A DNA stretch of 64,000 bases from Bemisia tabaci (GCF_918797505.1 NC_092798.1:52040985-52104984), one strand, 5' to 3'; counted from the first letter of the stretch, positions 23,294 to 35,310 are shown. Notes: generated by a model not told the origin, from the sequence alone. Program-made: numbers and translations.

Positions 23294-24204
23294 ACCCGCC
23301 AACACAAATATTGCGCAATATTTTCGCAATGTTCCAAGACAATATTGTCGCAATATTGTTGAAAAAACACTCTTTAAATATTTGTTCAATATTTTAAAAA
23401 CATTTTTGACAACATTTTCAGAATGTTTTTGCAAAAATATTGTTTGAATATTCTAGCAGTGTTTACAAAATATTTAATTTACAATATTGTTAAAATATGT
23501 TGATGTGTATAGTAAAAAAATGTTTCAAAAATATTTTAAAATATATGTTGCTGCAATATTTAACAAAAAATATTTTAAAATTATTTTAGAAATATTAGTT
23601 TAAAAATATTTGTTTAATATTATGTTAAAAATATTTTATAAATATTTTTGTAATATTTAAAATTATTTGCTAAAATGGCAAAAAATGGTTTGCGATTTCT
23701 GCAATTTGCTTTTTTTGCGAAAATGCCCACCCTCGTGGCAAGAACGACAAAACAATTTGCAACAGTGGTAATTTTATTGTGCGAAAATGGCAAACTATAC
23801 TTTTGCGAAATTAACATCACTAGTTTATGCTATTATGGCTAAAACTTTTGCTAGATTTTCAAAATGTTTGCCAAATTAGCGTATGGTTTTGCTCTGTTTA
23901 CCAATTATTTTGCGGAACTTACTAAAATCAATCGCTATTTTAGCAATCTCAATATTGCGATTTTGCCTACCTCATAAATTGCTTTTTTCACAAGATATAT
24001 TGCGAATTTAGTGACATTTTTGCGATTATAACAATTCAAAAAGCTATTTGATTGTGCAATTTAATTGTGCTGAATTAGCAAATTGTTTAAAATTGCTGAA
24101 TTTGCAAAATTATTGTTAAGTTAGCGATCTCATTTTGCGATTTTCGCAATAGCAAAATACAACCGTGTGCGCGCGCCCTAGGAGCCGTTTTTGGTACTTT
24201 TGTT

Positions 24205-24680
24205 CTTTTCTTATAAGATAAGATAAGATATTTTATTCAAGAAGTAAAACATAAAATAAAGAACAACATTAATCTCCCGGATCGGACCTAAAATTAAATT
24301 CAACTGATAATAATAGAAAAAAGAAGGGGGGGGGGGGGAGAAAAGAAAAGACAAAAAGAAGGGGAAAAAAATAAATAACATAACATAAATACATCGACAT
24401 AAATTCAAACTAGAAAAATGCTCAAATAATTAAAACTGGAAAAAGACGCAATTATAAAAACAGTAATTTGGTAAAGAAAAAAATGAGAGAGAGAGAGAGA
24501 GAGAGAGTTAAAAAAAAAAAAAAAAAAAATGAAAATTTGAAATACATGAATAGGAATATGTTGAGTACAATTAATAAAAAATTTGAAACATAAATTACAG
24601 GATGAAATAAAAAATAATAAATAAATAATAAATAAATAGTAAATTCTGGTAAAATATTATAAGAATCCGTCAATAAACAA
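24205..24680 (-). mobile_element. LINE-like 3' tail region (no coding part)
   Basis: Read on the minus strand the sequence ends in TTGAATAAAATATCTTATCTTATC (24208-24240), a short tandem tail of the type found at 3' ends of non-LTR elements. Upstream are purine runs, (GA)n at 24486-24507 and oligo-A. No reverse transcriptase frame exists here. Only the tail signature supports the call. Confidence 0.42.
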
Positions 24681-24746
24681 ACATATTACGGACTCAGAGG
24701 CCTGCGATAGTTAAGAGATTGAATTTACGGGCCCATCTACATCAAG

Positions 24747-24830
24747 CCTGGCTGGTCTGGTGGTAAAGTACTGGATTTCGGAGATCAACTCCATCCCGAG
24801 GCGTGGGTTCTAATCCCGACTAGGACGGCG
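24747..24830 (+). mobile_element. tRNA-derived SINE head or tRNA pseudogene
   Basis: TGGCTGGTCTGGTGGTAAAG (from 24749) fits a polymerase III A box and D arm. GGTTCTAATCC (24806-24816) fits a B box. Spacing is tRNA-like, but acceptor and T stems do not pair well, so a functional tRNA is unlikely. Confidence 0.6.
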
Positions 24831-25392
24831 CGGATTTTAAGGTAAGTAATAACTCTACGATTCACAACCTGGACGCATATGTACATTAGAAAGCAAATTA
24901 GTACCAAAGGTGTCTCCTAGAGAGCGCGCACACGGATATGGAATATGTACCCTGATCGCAATATTTGTGCAATATTTTCGAAATATTTTGGCAACATTGC
25001 AGACAATGTTGCCAAAACGTTCCCGACAATGTTGTCAACAATATTGTTAGGTAGGACCCTAGCACATTGCTGCAATATTGTGACAATATTGTGACAATAT
25101 TGCAGCAATGTTGTCGGAAATATAATAACAATGTTGCTGCAATATTTTGGAAACATTTTCGTGTTGGGCGGGACTGCCCGATACAACATCTGCAGACTGA
25201 TTTTTTAAATCAGTCAATGGCATCCATTATTTTAAATTCAGTTTCTGAAAATACGATGCGAGCAAAGCTCCTAGATATTTTTGCAGATTTTTTTTTGAAC
25301 TTTGTGGTTTGGAATGTGAACGTGAACTTTTTGGCTTTTCTACGGAATTTTGCGTACAAAAAATATATAAAAACAATGCACGAATCCCTTGC

Positions 25393-25645
25393 CACTGACC
25401 CATTGATAGACAAAGATGATAAAGAGGAAATGGAGCGATACTATTGGTGAAAACGGCTTGTTGCAATGTAGAAAGAGGGTAAGTGATAGGCTAATAAAGC
25501 AGCAACTTATGAGAGACCTTATAGCTGGTTAATCATTTTTCCCCTTAGTCTATAACAATCATCCGTTTCAACCAAAATGATAACTTCACTCTCCTTTGGC
25601 CTTATTTCTCTATAGCTACATATATTCACAATAATCAGCCAGCTG
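25393..25645. mobile_element. Family D, degraded copy D3
   Basis: ATTGATAGACAAAG near 25405, then TTCCCCTTAGTCTATAAC, then ATAATCAGCCAGC at the right end match D1 and D2 in order, but the termini are eroded. It lies just right of the 11-nt-period block. Confidence 0.7.
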
Positions 25646-26320
25646 ACCTATTGTTGTGCTCTTTGGTGCTCCAAATCGATCGGCTTCTTCTATGCAGGAT
25701 GCGAATGCCATCGCGTATGGGGGGATTTTTTAACGGACGGCGAAAGAGAAGATCGGGACGCCAGCTTCCCAAAGATTAATGCGCTTTCCTCACGTCCAAG
25801 ATTTATTCGCCGAGCAAGCGCCTTGATTACGCTCTTGGATTGGTTGATGTTGTCACTGACCGAAATTCCACACATTCTGGATATTTTAGATTTAGCAAGA
25901 CTGAGTAACGTAAGCGTGGTTGCCACAATATTCTGCGCTTTGCCTTCAAATACATGGCTCCTCAAATGGGGGACTAAAAGCTAGAGTTTGAAACTAAACG
26001 TCACAATAGATGTCCTCTCATCTAACTAGCCTTAGGCATGTTCGCGAAACCAAAAGATTAAAATTGAAAAAAGACCACAAAAGTAATTTAAATCAGTCTC
26101 ATAATTACATCATTGTCTCAGTGTACCAACTTTTTTTCTTTTCTTTTTTTTGGACAAGACTAAGAGTTAAGGAAGTTAAAGCTACGCCAAGGCTACAAAT
26201 TAAGGTACGGAGGAAGACAATTTTGCGACATTTAGGTGTAGTTATTTGCCCAAGGAAAAGTTTCAATGTGTGATTATTATCCAACATTGATTTCGTATTC
26301 AATTTCTCTGTTTTCTGTTT

Positions 26321-26400
26321 AGTAGCGCCTGGATGCAACTATTCGTGTTCGAGGGATGCGCGCGTCGCATAAGCGGGAAATTGAAGGCGAACTGAGAACA
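26321..26400 (+). repeat. Family G short copy
   Basis: AGTAGCGCCTGGATGCAACT, TTCGTGTTCGAGGGATGCGC and AATTGAAGGCGAACTG: the cleanest short copy and a good consensus for the units of the tandem array near 21 kb. Confidence 0.68.
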
Positions 26401-26698
26401 GGCGATCCAAGCAAGACTATTCAAGCGTATTTTTAAGACCTTACTCTGTCAAGTGATCTACGGAACGCATATTCACATGGATTGACACGACACGATTTTA
26501 CCTACATTGATTCTAGTGCTTTTCAACGACAAACAATGCAAAAATAAAAAAAAAAATTTCACTTGAGAGTTACTTTGAAAAATGTGTAAAATACCGATGT
26601 ATCGTACATAAAAAGACGCATTTATGCTGAAAAGAACTATTTGCCAATGAATCAAGTCGAAAGGAAGAATGAACTTAGGATTTGTGTGCCTTAAGGTT

Positions 26699-27436
26699 CA
26701 CCGAAAAAAAAACATGGTAGATTTTAACATACTCTGGTACAGTCATACAAGTATGGTAATAAACACCAGCCTCTATGGCAGCATTAACAATATTATGGTA
26801 TCACCAGAGTTCTGGTGAATACTACCATAATGGACCACTAGACAAGGTACGAAGTTAAGCATTCTGGTACATGTTTCCTAGCCAGAATTTCACGCAGAAC
26901 ACGATTCGCGCAACGAAAACTAATGAAACAAACTCCAGACGAAGATATTAACGTTTTTATTTCACATTGGTTACGAGGAATTTGAACTGCCCGCTCACAA
27001 GAAACTCAAAGCTCTACGCGAGTCAAATCGCGCACTACAACGGTTTCAGCAAGCGTCTCAATCGAGCAATGTTCATTTCCCACCATGTGTTGTTCCAAAT
27101 ATTGGCAATTTGCTATTGCTGAGTCAAAGCGTCAAGATTGAGGTTGCCAGATTTTTATATCGCCGAAACTGTCATGATAATGTTTAACGCGCGATGTAAA
27201 TCACGTAGAGCATTGAGTTTTCATGAGCGGGTGGTTTGAATTCACGCATCAGAAATCATTAAATATCTTTGTAAGGAGTTGATTTCGGTAATTTTTGTTG
27301 TGCGCATCGTGTTCTACATGAAATTTTGGTTGAGAAACATGTATCAGAATGCTGAAATTCGTACCTTGTCTAGTGGTCCATTCTGGTTATTTTCACTGAA
27401 TTGAATACAGTAGATGTTACCATCCTTTTTTTAGTG
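26699..27436. mobile_element. Foldback P, split by O2
   Basis: CACCGAAAAAAAAACATGGTAG on the left and GATGTTACCATCC...TTTTTTTAGTG on the right, with ACCATA/TATGGT words inside. O2 supplies most of its present length. Confidence 0.65.
26829..27382. mobile_element. Family O, copy O2, nested in P
   Basis: Same length (554 bp) and order as O1, with scattered substitutions only; ends AATGGACC/GGTCCATT. Inserted into the P element. Confidence 0.86.
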
Positions 27437-27897
27437 TTCCTTTTGAATTGTTTCATTGTTACATCAGCCCTTCCAGCATGAATACCTCAAAATTGCGACG
27501 AGAATATACGTTTTATTAACCTTACCATTCTCAGCCTGCTTAGTGGTTCATTTTCAGAGCGTCCAAATTTTCTCAGGAAATGTGACACCTAAGGGGGGTG
27601 GGTCTTCATCATGAGGTCCTAAACTCCTAAATTGTAAATCCCCGCTAATTAGTGCGTCAACATTGACTGCTTGCGACTGGATTCCGGGCAAAATTAAAGA
27701 CGGGACTCGGTGACGAAGACAACCACGGAAGGGTGACGCTAGTGTCAACCCTTGGAATTCCACGACCCGTATCGTGCCTCTGCGCTTCCCTTTAATCCTG
27801 TCTCACGTCTCATCACGGAAAAACCTAGTATCAACCCTTAAATAATGCCATATTTCCCTTTATCAATCATGAATTAACAATAAAATTTATCAATATT

Positions 27898-28126
27898 CAC
27901 TGGAAAAAAAAACACATTGGATCTAGAGTCCAGACTCTTAAAACCATCGACAAGAAAAAATACTCTTGATTGAATCGGATTTTTGCCTAGATCAAGAACC
28001 ATGCCTCTTAATTTGAGCGGATTCCCTTTTGATTTAAGCAAAAATCTGATTGAATCAAGAGTATTTCTTCTTGTCGATGTTTTCAAGAGTATGGACTCTA
28101 GATCCAATGTGTTTTTTTTCCCAGTG
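27898..28126. mobile_element. MITE family A, copy A3
   Basis: CACTGG...CCAGTG foldback of 229 bp with exact TT duplication on both sides. The central AGAGGC word is in the opposite orientation to A1 and A2. Confidence 0.87.
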
Positions 28127-28694
28127 TTTTCATCCGATTTCTTGAGAATTTTGTTCGTGATTTGATTCAAAGTATAATGGCTAGAATTGTTGACCATTTG
28201 CATTACCTGATTTTCAGGAGCTCATTCCTGATGAACCGAAGCTTTTTCCCTTTTCCCCGTTCTTTTGGAAAAACCATAGAAATCTCCAGAATTCCAAAAA
28301 TGAATATAACTTATTTTCATCTCTCAGCCGATTCTTTGGTGCACACTCATACTTTAAATTCCGAATGCGTTCCGAATGTTATACCATTTGGTCAATGAAG
28401 CTACTCTACTACTATGATGGTTTGAAGATTCAAACATGTCATTAAAAATGTCAAGAATAGCGGCTCAGGTGCAATAACGATATTAACTTGAAATTTTACT
28501 AATCTAATCTTGAATCAAGAAAGAATAGACAAATTGGTGAGAAAAAGTTTCCATCTATCAACCTGACTTAAAATTTCCGCAAATTTGAAAACAGGACGGC
28601 TCAGAGGGGAAGAAGAAAAGATTCCCGGTTTCGGAGGTAATAAATAAAAATGTCCCTGAATTTTCCCTGATATGAATCCCCGTTTTCCGGCAAT

Positions 28695-29307
28695 GGCCTG
28701 TGCAAACTTTTGCTAGAGCAAAAATAAGAGTTGTTTCTAATAGATAATGCCTCAAAAATCACGATGAGCGCATCGGCAAAGTCTGAAATGCACTCATAAC
28801 TTCACAGTCTGCGTAAGAAATTTGCGGTTTTTTGAGCTTCCCGCTTCAAAAACGATACTACGACACAGGTGAACATTTTGTAAGAGGAGTCGCTCCATCG
28901 TCGGCAATAATCATCATGGCCGACGCCAATCCGCCGAAACACGTTTGATGGGACGGATATAACACCTGAACTGGATTAGACCGGATAACAATCGGTGTGT
29001 TAACGTTCATATTTTCCACGCCCGAATTGATTGACCTTGAACTCTCCTCGAATCACGCACGGAACTGCGAGCAAGCGTCGGCCATGATGAATATCGCCGA
29101 CGATGGAGCGACTCCTCTAACAAAATGTTCACCTGTGCCGTAGTATCGTTTTGGAAGCGGGAAGCTTAAAAAAACGCAAATTTCTTACAAAGATTGTGAA
29201 GTTATGAGTGCATTTCAGACTTTGCCGATGCGCTCATCGTGATTTTTGAGGCATTATCTACAAGAAACAACTCTTATTTTTGCTCTAGCAAAAGTTTGCA
29301 ACAGGCC
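28695..29307. mobile_element. Foldback Z with ~233-bp arms
   Basis: GGCCTGTGCAAACTTTTGC...GCAAAAGTTTGCAACAGGCC. Arms 28695-28927 and 29074-29307 are complements with few differences (AATGCCTCAAAAATCACG, GGAGTCGCTCCATCGTCGG) around a 146-bp spacer. GGCCTGTTGC ends recall Harbinger-type termini; I could not find a clean 3-bp duplication. Confidence 0.8.
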
Positions 29308-29324
29308 CATTCCCGGTCCTAGAC

Positions 29325-29450
29325 TCCACGCTTCAAGTGGTCTGAAAATTCCAAGGAAATGAATTCATAACGTTCTTCGAAAATAAATATTCTCGAGAAG
29401 AATTTGGCAACATTCGACTGTTAATACGGCGTTCTTCCTGAGGACGGCAG
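29325..29450. mobile_element. Family H, right-half fragment H7
   Basis: GAATTTGGCAACATTCGACTG and GGCGTTCTTCCTGAGGACGGCAG are a clear H right end. The left half is replaced by the Z foldback that ends at 29307. Confidence 0.75.
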
Positions 29451-29458
29451 TTTAAATT

Positions 29459-29578
29459 GGACGTATTTCTATCAAACGGAACTATGTGCATTACGACGTG
29501 AGCCCGTTATGCATGTATGCTATGGTTAACAGGGCTCATGTCTTAATGCACATAGTTCCGTTTGACAGAAATGCGTCC
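29459..29578. mobile_element. Family I, copy I3 (first of an adjacent pair)
   Basis: GGACGTATTTCTATCAAACG...GACAGAAATGCGTCC, 120 bp, flanked by AATT on both sides. The right AATT is shared with I4. Confidence 0.85.
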
Positions 29579-29582
29579 AATT

Positions 29583-29704
29583 GGACGTATTTCTATCAAA
29601 CGGAACTATGTGTATTAAGACATGAGCCCTGAGACCCATAAGAATATGTGCATAACAGGGCTCACGTCAGAATGCACATAGTTCCGTTTGATAGAAATAC
29701 GTCC
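29583..29704. mobile_element. Family I, copy I4 (second of an adjacent pair)
   Basis: GGACGTATTTCTATCAAACG...TAGAAATACGTCC, 122 bp, AATT on both sides. Its interior carries CATGAGCCCT then GGGCTCACG, like I5. Confidence 0.85.
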
Positions 29705-29885
29705 AATTCTGGGTGCGGTCGCGTGAGCTGGCGCTAGTTGAGACGAGGTGTCACCCGAGCTCACCCTGGCGTCACCGCGAGGTGGAATTCGTAATTTGTT
29801 CGCGTGCAATGATAACCCTCGCGAAATCTCATGTGCCCGAGCCCATGCTTCCACGAAGGCGCTATTCGTCGCTTAACTCATAAAA

Positions 29886-29975
29886 GAGCGTAACTATACA
29901 TTGATATGAGCCTGGAAAACTGATGAGCTGTATGGACGACAGGGATTACCTCAATCTGCACTTACGACTTTTCGA
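29886..29975. repeat. Short foldback AA, copy 2
   Basis: AGAGCGTAACTATACATTG, TATGAGCCTGGAAAACTGATG and TCTGCACTTACGAC parallel 17115-17205. Confidence 0.55.
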
Positions 29976-31226
29976 GAGTTGAGCGACGAATTGACGAAGG
30001 TAGGAAAAAATGAAAGAAAGTAAAAAAATAATCGACGGTTAAATTGCAAGAACGATTGTTTCGGTTTCGCGATGAAAACTTTCGTAATTTTTCCCCTGTG
30101 TAGAGAATGTCGGCGGAAATTTCAAGCTATGATGTTAGTTCGTACAACTAAAAAAAAATCCTGTAAGATAAAAAGAAAATAGGCCGGTAGGTATTGAAAC
30201 AAGATGTGCGCTTGTGAAGTAAGGGTGTCGAAATGCTATATTCGACGGAATATAAGCAGGATAATAAGTGCATGTGTGGCAGGCAGTTATAATGCCTAAA
30301 AATGTTATCAAATGCCTAGGCATGTTTGACAGTTTACAAATTTAGACTTGTTTATGCAAAATATAACTAATTTATGGGTTTTATTGCAGGCCTTTTTCAT
30401 TTTAAAGGGAATTCACTTCTGGGCGTGAATTCTACCTGCCTTTTTAATCTTGAAAGGTCTACCAAAGTTTTTTAACGGTCAAAATGTGCGGCAAACCTGT
30501 AAAGCTGGCGTGTTTTACAGGACGTTATTATGTAAAACATGTTCTAAAAAAATATGAAAAAAAAATGTTTCCTATGACATGATTTCTAACCGTTTTTTCA
30601 AAGAGTTTTCGGAAAGTACTTTCCAACGATCTTCGTTCCAAGGTATAGAATAATCTTGGAGTCTGCAAAGGTCAGGCAAGAAAGACGGGAAAGTTGCGGG
30701 AAAGTGACATCTCCTGCGACTCGCTCTACTAATTATCTCGACGGTTCATTTTTAAGGGTCACTTGTCATTAGACCGGGGAGTCGGACGCGGAACGCAGCG
30801 GCAGTTTCTCGTTTCGTCGGCGGGGTTGAATCGGGCAAGTTTCCTCATAAAAAATCAACAAAGCTCAACCGGACGGAAATGAGGATGGGTTCTAGGCGAC
30901 TGCACAAACCGCTCGGAGCATTAAGTTTTGCATTCCTTTGAATTTTAATCCGGATCGCGAGCAAACTTTCGGAATTTAAGTGAGTCGCCTCGCCGAGATT
31001 CCGCGTTTCACGTTCCTTGCCGACTCCGGCTACGGCCAATTCCCGAGTGAATTAATTTTAGTGTTGCGGCGTGGCGTTTGTGCGTCCAATTTTTCACCCC
31101 CCCCCTCCCCCCGCTCGTGTGTTGTTGCAATTTTAAAGTTACCCCCCGTCGGAACTAGTTATAGTACTTTGAACAGCTTATCACGCTGTTACGGGACGCC
31201 TCCGGAGAAATGAATTCTGTACCGTT
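29976..31226. other. Unassigned; GC-rich patch 30680-31200
   Basis: Non-repetitive in the window, with a C run near 31098-31110. No gene seen. Confidence 0.4.
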
Positions 31227-31712
31227 CTGCTACAGAAGAACGCCATATGAGCCTTAATATGTTGCCAAATTGAAGTGCGGGGGTGCAGAAAGGGCGTTTC
31301 TTAGTTGCGGTGTTTCAAAATCTCCGCTAACGTTTCATCCATAATGATTGGAAAAAATGTATGTGATGTGTTGTAACTTTAACTGAGTATTCTTTATGAT
31401 CTTACAATGCTGAAAACGTAAAATTTCAGAAACTTCACCCAAAAGTTTAATTTCTAAAAAATCTGAATTAGCACTGCAGATTCTAAAACCTCCAATGCCT
31501 CAATTGCCTTTAATGAAATCTAACTTTTCAGGGAAACCTTTGAATATTTGTCCTCCAATTTTTTCCACAATTATTTTCTTGATAAAATTAAGTAGGTAAC
31601 TGAAAATTTTAAGGAAAAATATTACTAATAATTTCCTCTTAAATGAAAACTTCATTAGGAGAAATTTGGCAGCGTCTGGACGTTTGTACGATGGTTTTAC
31701 CGAGTACGGCAG
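31227..31712. mobile_element. Family H, long copy H8
   Basis: CTGCTACAGAAGAACGCC on the left and GAAATTTGGCAGCGTCTGG...GTACGGCAG on the right, 486 bp instead of about 250. The extra sequence (about 31270-31490) is unassigned and may be an old insertion. Confidence 0.7.
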
Positions 31713-31976
31713 AGTTAGTTTTATGTTATAAATGAATAGCGTTAAAAAAACCTGTCATATGTACATTGCTGCTTTATATCGATAAGAGCAATAACTCCAA
31801 GAACAAACTTGTGAGGAAATGGACCTAGTACTCTTTGAGCGGAAAATGTTGTCGAAATTGGAAACTCACCAATGATATCCTCTCCAGAGATGATGTCACT
31901 ACCAGAGAGGCAACAGTCTCAGCAACTTAAATGATTCGGTAGGAAAAACAGTACAACTCAAAATTTAAGGATAAAT

Positions 31977-32113
31977 TGGTGTACATTTTGCAATTAGGAG
32001 CTGAGATTTCTGGCTTATCCATAAAAACACTTATGTGCATAGAGCAACTAATGGTATGTACGTTACTTCTAGACTGAGCCATAATTTGTAGTTCCAAATT
32101 GCAAAATGCAGTC
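31977..32113. mobile_element. Family X, full copy
   Basis: GTACATTTTGCAATTAGGAG...GTAGTTCCAAATTGCAAAATGC, about 137 bp, with interior CATAAAAACACTTATGTGCATAG and TTCTAGACTGAGCC. Confidence 0.76.
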
Positions 32114-33466
32114 TGATTGCGTCCACAGAGGCTGCATGTATGAGCTCGTTTCGTCAAAAGCTTCAGCTTTTCATCTGACCGGATCGGAAAAGTTTACGAA
32201 TCGTTATTTTTCAACCCGATTTATCTCATCAAGAATTTCTCTCAGACTTCGAGCCCCGGATACCGTTACACAAATTAGAGAAACCCATTTTCTATGTCTC
32301 CACGACGGCTCAGAATTGCCGGAATGCGCGACAGTTAGAATAACCCGGACTAAAAACGAGAATGCAGGAGCAAACAAAACGCGGCGCAACAGCTCGCTCC
32401 ATAACGCTGCAGTGCGTTATTCCGTATACGCACATTTTCCGCTTCCGATAGCGCCCTCCGGTCCGGCGCATCATCGCCAGTATTACCAACCCCCCCCCCC
32501 CCTTCGCCCCCTATGCGTCGAGACGCCCCCTCCCCTCCCCCGGTGGCCGGGCGCGTGCAACGAGGCGAACACCAGCGCAGCACACACCATTAAATTTTAG
32601 AATTATACGAATGTATTTTTCTGCCACTAACACCCCGTCCCCCCTCGACCCCACATTATCCATCCCTCGTAGGACTGCAACGAGACCTCCCGCCCCCTCC
32701 CGCCTCCCCCGGGAGATGTGGCCGGGGCCGGGCGGGCGTCTCGGAAAGAATCATTAAATGAGTTAGGTCTCTGTTTGTTTCTTTATTCAATTAGCGGCCA
32801 ACAGACGCGGGTCGGTCGACGCCAAGCCGCGCCGCGCCGCCCGGCGTTTCCAATTCGCGGTGCATTTCGAGATTTTTTCCCCTTTTTTTCGCAGGAGAGA
32901 GATTCAAAATAGAGTACCTCCATGGGAAAAGACAGACATGTCGGTAATTTTGGATATTTGGTCATGGAGCTTTCAGAACCCAAAAAGGCTACCGAACTAT
33001 GAACTTCAACTATCCAGAATGATTTATTATTACAGTGTTTACGACTGTATTCGTTTGTAAAGCACGTATTTGACTTAGTTTTTGCATAAATGTACTCATT
33101 TTTGCGGAAAGGACGCTCATGTATGAACACACGTGGTCATCTTGGTTTGATAACGGAATCTCAAGATTAGCAGCGGTGTTTTCGTAGCGTATCAGCGTAT
33201 TTTTCTAGTATTATCCATATTAGAAGGCTAGCTGCCCTTTTGGGCCCTAAGAGCTCCACATTTCGACAAGACCGCATTTTCCCCGTATAGATAATCTAAT
33301 TCAGAAATAGGCGGATTTTTCAAAGTTGAGAATGGTCTCTTGATTTCATAGAGCGTTCTGCGCATATTTCGGGGAAAAAACGCCTGAAAATGCAAACCCA
33401 ACCGGAATGAAGGCAATTTGTGGTCAGCAGTTCAAGTGGAGTAGTTTCAAGAGAAAAGTCATCACA
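32114..33466. other. Unassigned; GC-rich patch 32380-32880
   Basis: A 164-codon plus-strand frame (32106-32600) starts inside an X element, runs through a C-run and has no domain, so it is not called. The patch has many CpG and CCGCGCCGC-like words. Confidence 0.4.
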
Positions 33467-33763
33467 AATGGATCACCAGACAAGGTGCAAACCTTAGCAT
33501 TTTAATGCATGTTTTCTCATCACAATTGCACGTGAAACCCGATTTGTGCGGCGAAAATCACGACTGTTACAAAGACGGTTATTAAGCGATTTGACCAGAG
33601 TAGATCATGGTTTATGTATCAGCGGGAAATTTGTCTCTAGGCATCGAAAAATGTTAATATCATAGTTAGGAGTTTTGTTGTAGAAATCAAGTTCTACGTG
33701 ACATTTTTGTGAGACAACATTGATCATATCGCTTAAATTCGCATCTTGTTGAGTGGATCCATT
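33467..33763. mobile_element. Family O, short copy O4
   Basis: AATGGATCACCAGACAAGG...CATCTTGTTGAGTGGATCCATT, 297 bp, with an internal deletion relative to O1. Confidence 0.75.
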
Positions 33764-34834
33764 ATTTTCAATAGCGTAACTAAAAATCGCCATGGAAAAA
33801 CGGCAGACAGTGCAAAAAAATTCCGAGAGCACGAGTATTATTTTCCGATGCATTTATGATTGACCGAAATTTTTTTTGGCTGCTAATTAATAATAATTGT
33901 TCTATTTATTAAGGAATCAGCCAAACCTTGTCTGATTTTCTGGCCCACTCCAAACTCTCCAGAAACGAGTCTATCGCTCGCAAGGTAAAGAAATCCATGC
34001 TTAAAAAACACTGGCTCAAAAAATACTGCGACCGTTTATGGTTGATTCTGGGCTAAAGCGGCAACAGCGCCTGTTCTTGTCAAAGCTCGCGAATTTACCG
34101 TTAAAGCGGGCGCGGGAGGTGGTCTGGAGCCCCAGCCGGAGACTAGGACTCGGGTTTAAAAGAGAAAAAAAAAGGAAAAAAGAAAGAAGTTAAGACGACA
34201 TTTAAACAACCCCATTAAATAAATTGAAAAAGAAAGATTATCAGTCAAGTCAGTCTGCGGTTCCGTCTAATTGTCTAATTCTTTTCCCCGCATCCAAATT
34301 GGTTTCGGTCTAATTAAAGGGGTCTTCGGAGGGGAGGGGGAGGGGTGGGTTGGCGAGCGTGATATCAAAGTGTCCTTTCTCGCTGGATGTGTGTAATCGC
34401 TGAAATCCTGATGCCGTCCCGTGATTGTTACGGAATTGTACCTCTCGTTTCTCCAGCTGATTTTCAACTCATATATCTGGTGGACAATAGTCAAGCCAAT
34501 TGAGGGACTTGAAGGGCCAGCACTTAAATGCAGTTTTGCTATATTTTGAGAAAAACGTGTTTAAAGTTTCTAAATTATATGAAGTCTTACGGCGGAACGA
34601 AAGTTCAAACTCTAATTTTGGTATTTAAAAATTGGATTTTGCCGGTGAATATTTCACAGATTTTATTTCAAACCTAGAGATATAGTTGAAATCAGTAATA
34701 TCTAAATTTGTTCGAAAACTGCACTTATACGCCTTATCGTCCAAGCGCCTCAATCGTTGTTCAACACCGATTTTCTTACTCTTGAGTATTGCATACGTCT
34801 CAAAACAGCATCTTGACATGCTTAACACTACTTG
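33764..34834. other. Unassigned
   Basis: A purine-rich AAAGAAAG run near 34170-34190 and a G-rich run near 34330. No gene seen. Confidence 0.4.
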
Positions 34835-34960
34835 GACTACATTTTGCAATTAGGAACTACCAATACTGGCTCATCAGTAAAAACACTCACGTGCATAGGT
34901 AAACTAATAGCACAGATGTTGTTTCTAGACTGAATTAGAAATTGTAATATCGAAAGGTAG
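34835..34960. mobile_element. Family X copy
   Basis: GGACTACATTTTGCAATTAGG, AAAAACACTCACGTGCATAGG and TTTCTAGACTGAATTAG; the right end is eroded. Confidence 0.72.
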
Positions 34961-35199
34961 CCCATTTCTTACTACAGGGTGCCTTGGGATTAAACAACCA
35001 GATGGAGGGATTATGATCTAAGGGTCAAATTAAAACTTTTTTCGCCAGGAAAGCTTTTCCCACAGAGTACCCCTACACGAAATTTTGCCCTTCCCCCAAG
35101 TTTTGAAAAAATCTTCGTTCATTTTCTTGTTCTCACCAACGGCAATGATCAAAACTCATGAAAAATGGCTATTCCGGAAAAATGTTTACGATAAAATAC

Positions 35200-35310
35200 A
35201 CACAGACCTCATAAAATAGTTCCCCACTAGTTTCCCCATGCACATAAAAGTTTTTACAGATGAGTCAGGAATTGTAGCACCTACTTGCAAAATGTGGTCC
35301 CGATGCAGAT
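35200..35310. mobile_element. Family X fragment
   Basis: CTAGTTTCCCCATGCACATA, AGATGAGTCAGGAATTGTAG and TTGCAAAATGTGGTCC match the X pattern loosely. Confidence 0.55.

Larger units (their letters stand above)
23295..25172. repeat. 1.9-kb block S with inverted CCCGCCAACAC ends and 11-nt-spaced AATATT words
   Basis: The left end CCCGCCAACACAAATATTG and right end ATTTTCGTGTTGGGCGGG are complements with one indel. Next to both ends run hexamers AATATT, AATGTT or AACATT about every 11 nt (for example AATATTGTGAC twice at 25076-25097, then AATATTGCAGC, AATGTTGTCGG). The middle holds a TTTGC/GCAAA-word region, a LINE-like tail and a tRNA-like head. Confidence 0.7.

Noticed and set aside
23295..24165. 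CRISPR-like array from regularly spaced AATATT words
   Set aside because: The repeat unit is only six bases with an 11-nt period, far below CRISPR repeat and spacer sizes, and the context is eukaryotic.
24749..24830. Functional tRNA gene
   Set aside because: A- and B-box words are good, but the acceptor and T stems do not pair properly and no clear anticodon arm forms, so SINE head or pseudogene is preferred.
32106..32600. 164-codon plus-strand frame
   Set aside because: It starts in an X element, crosses a C run read as Pro residues, and has no domain.
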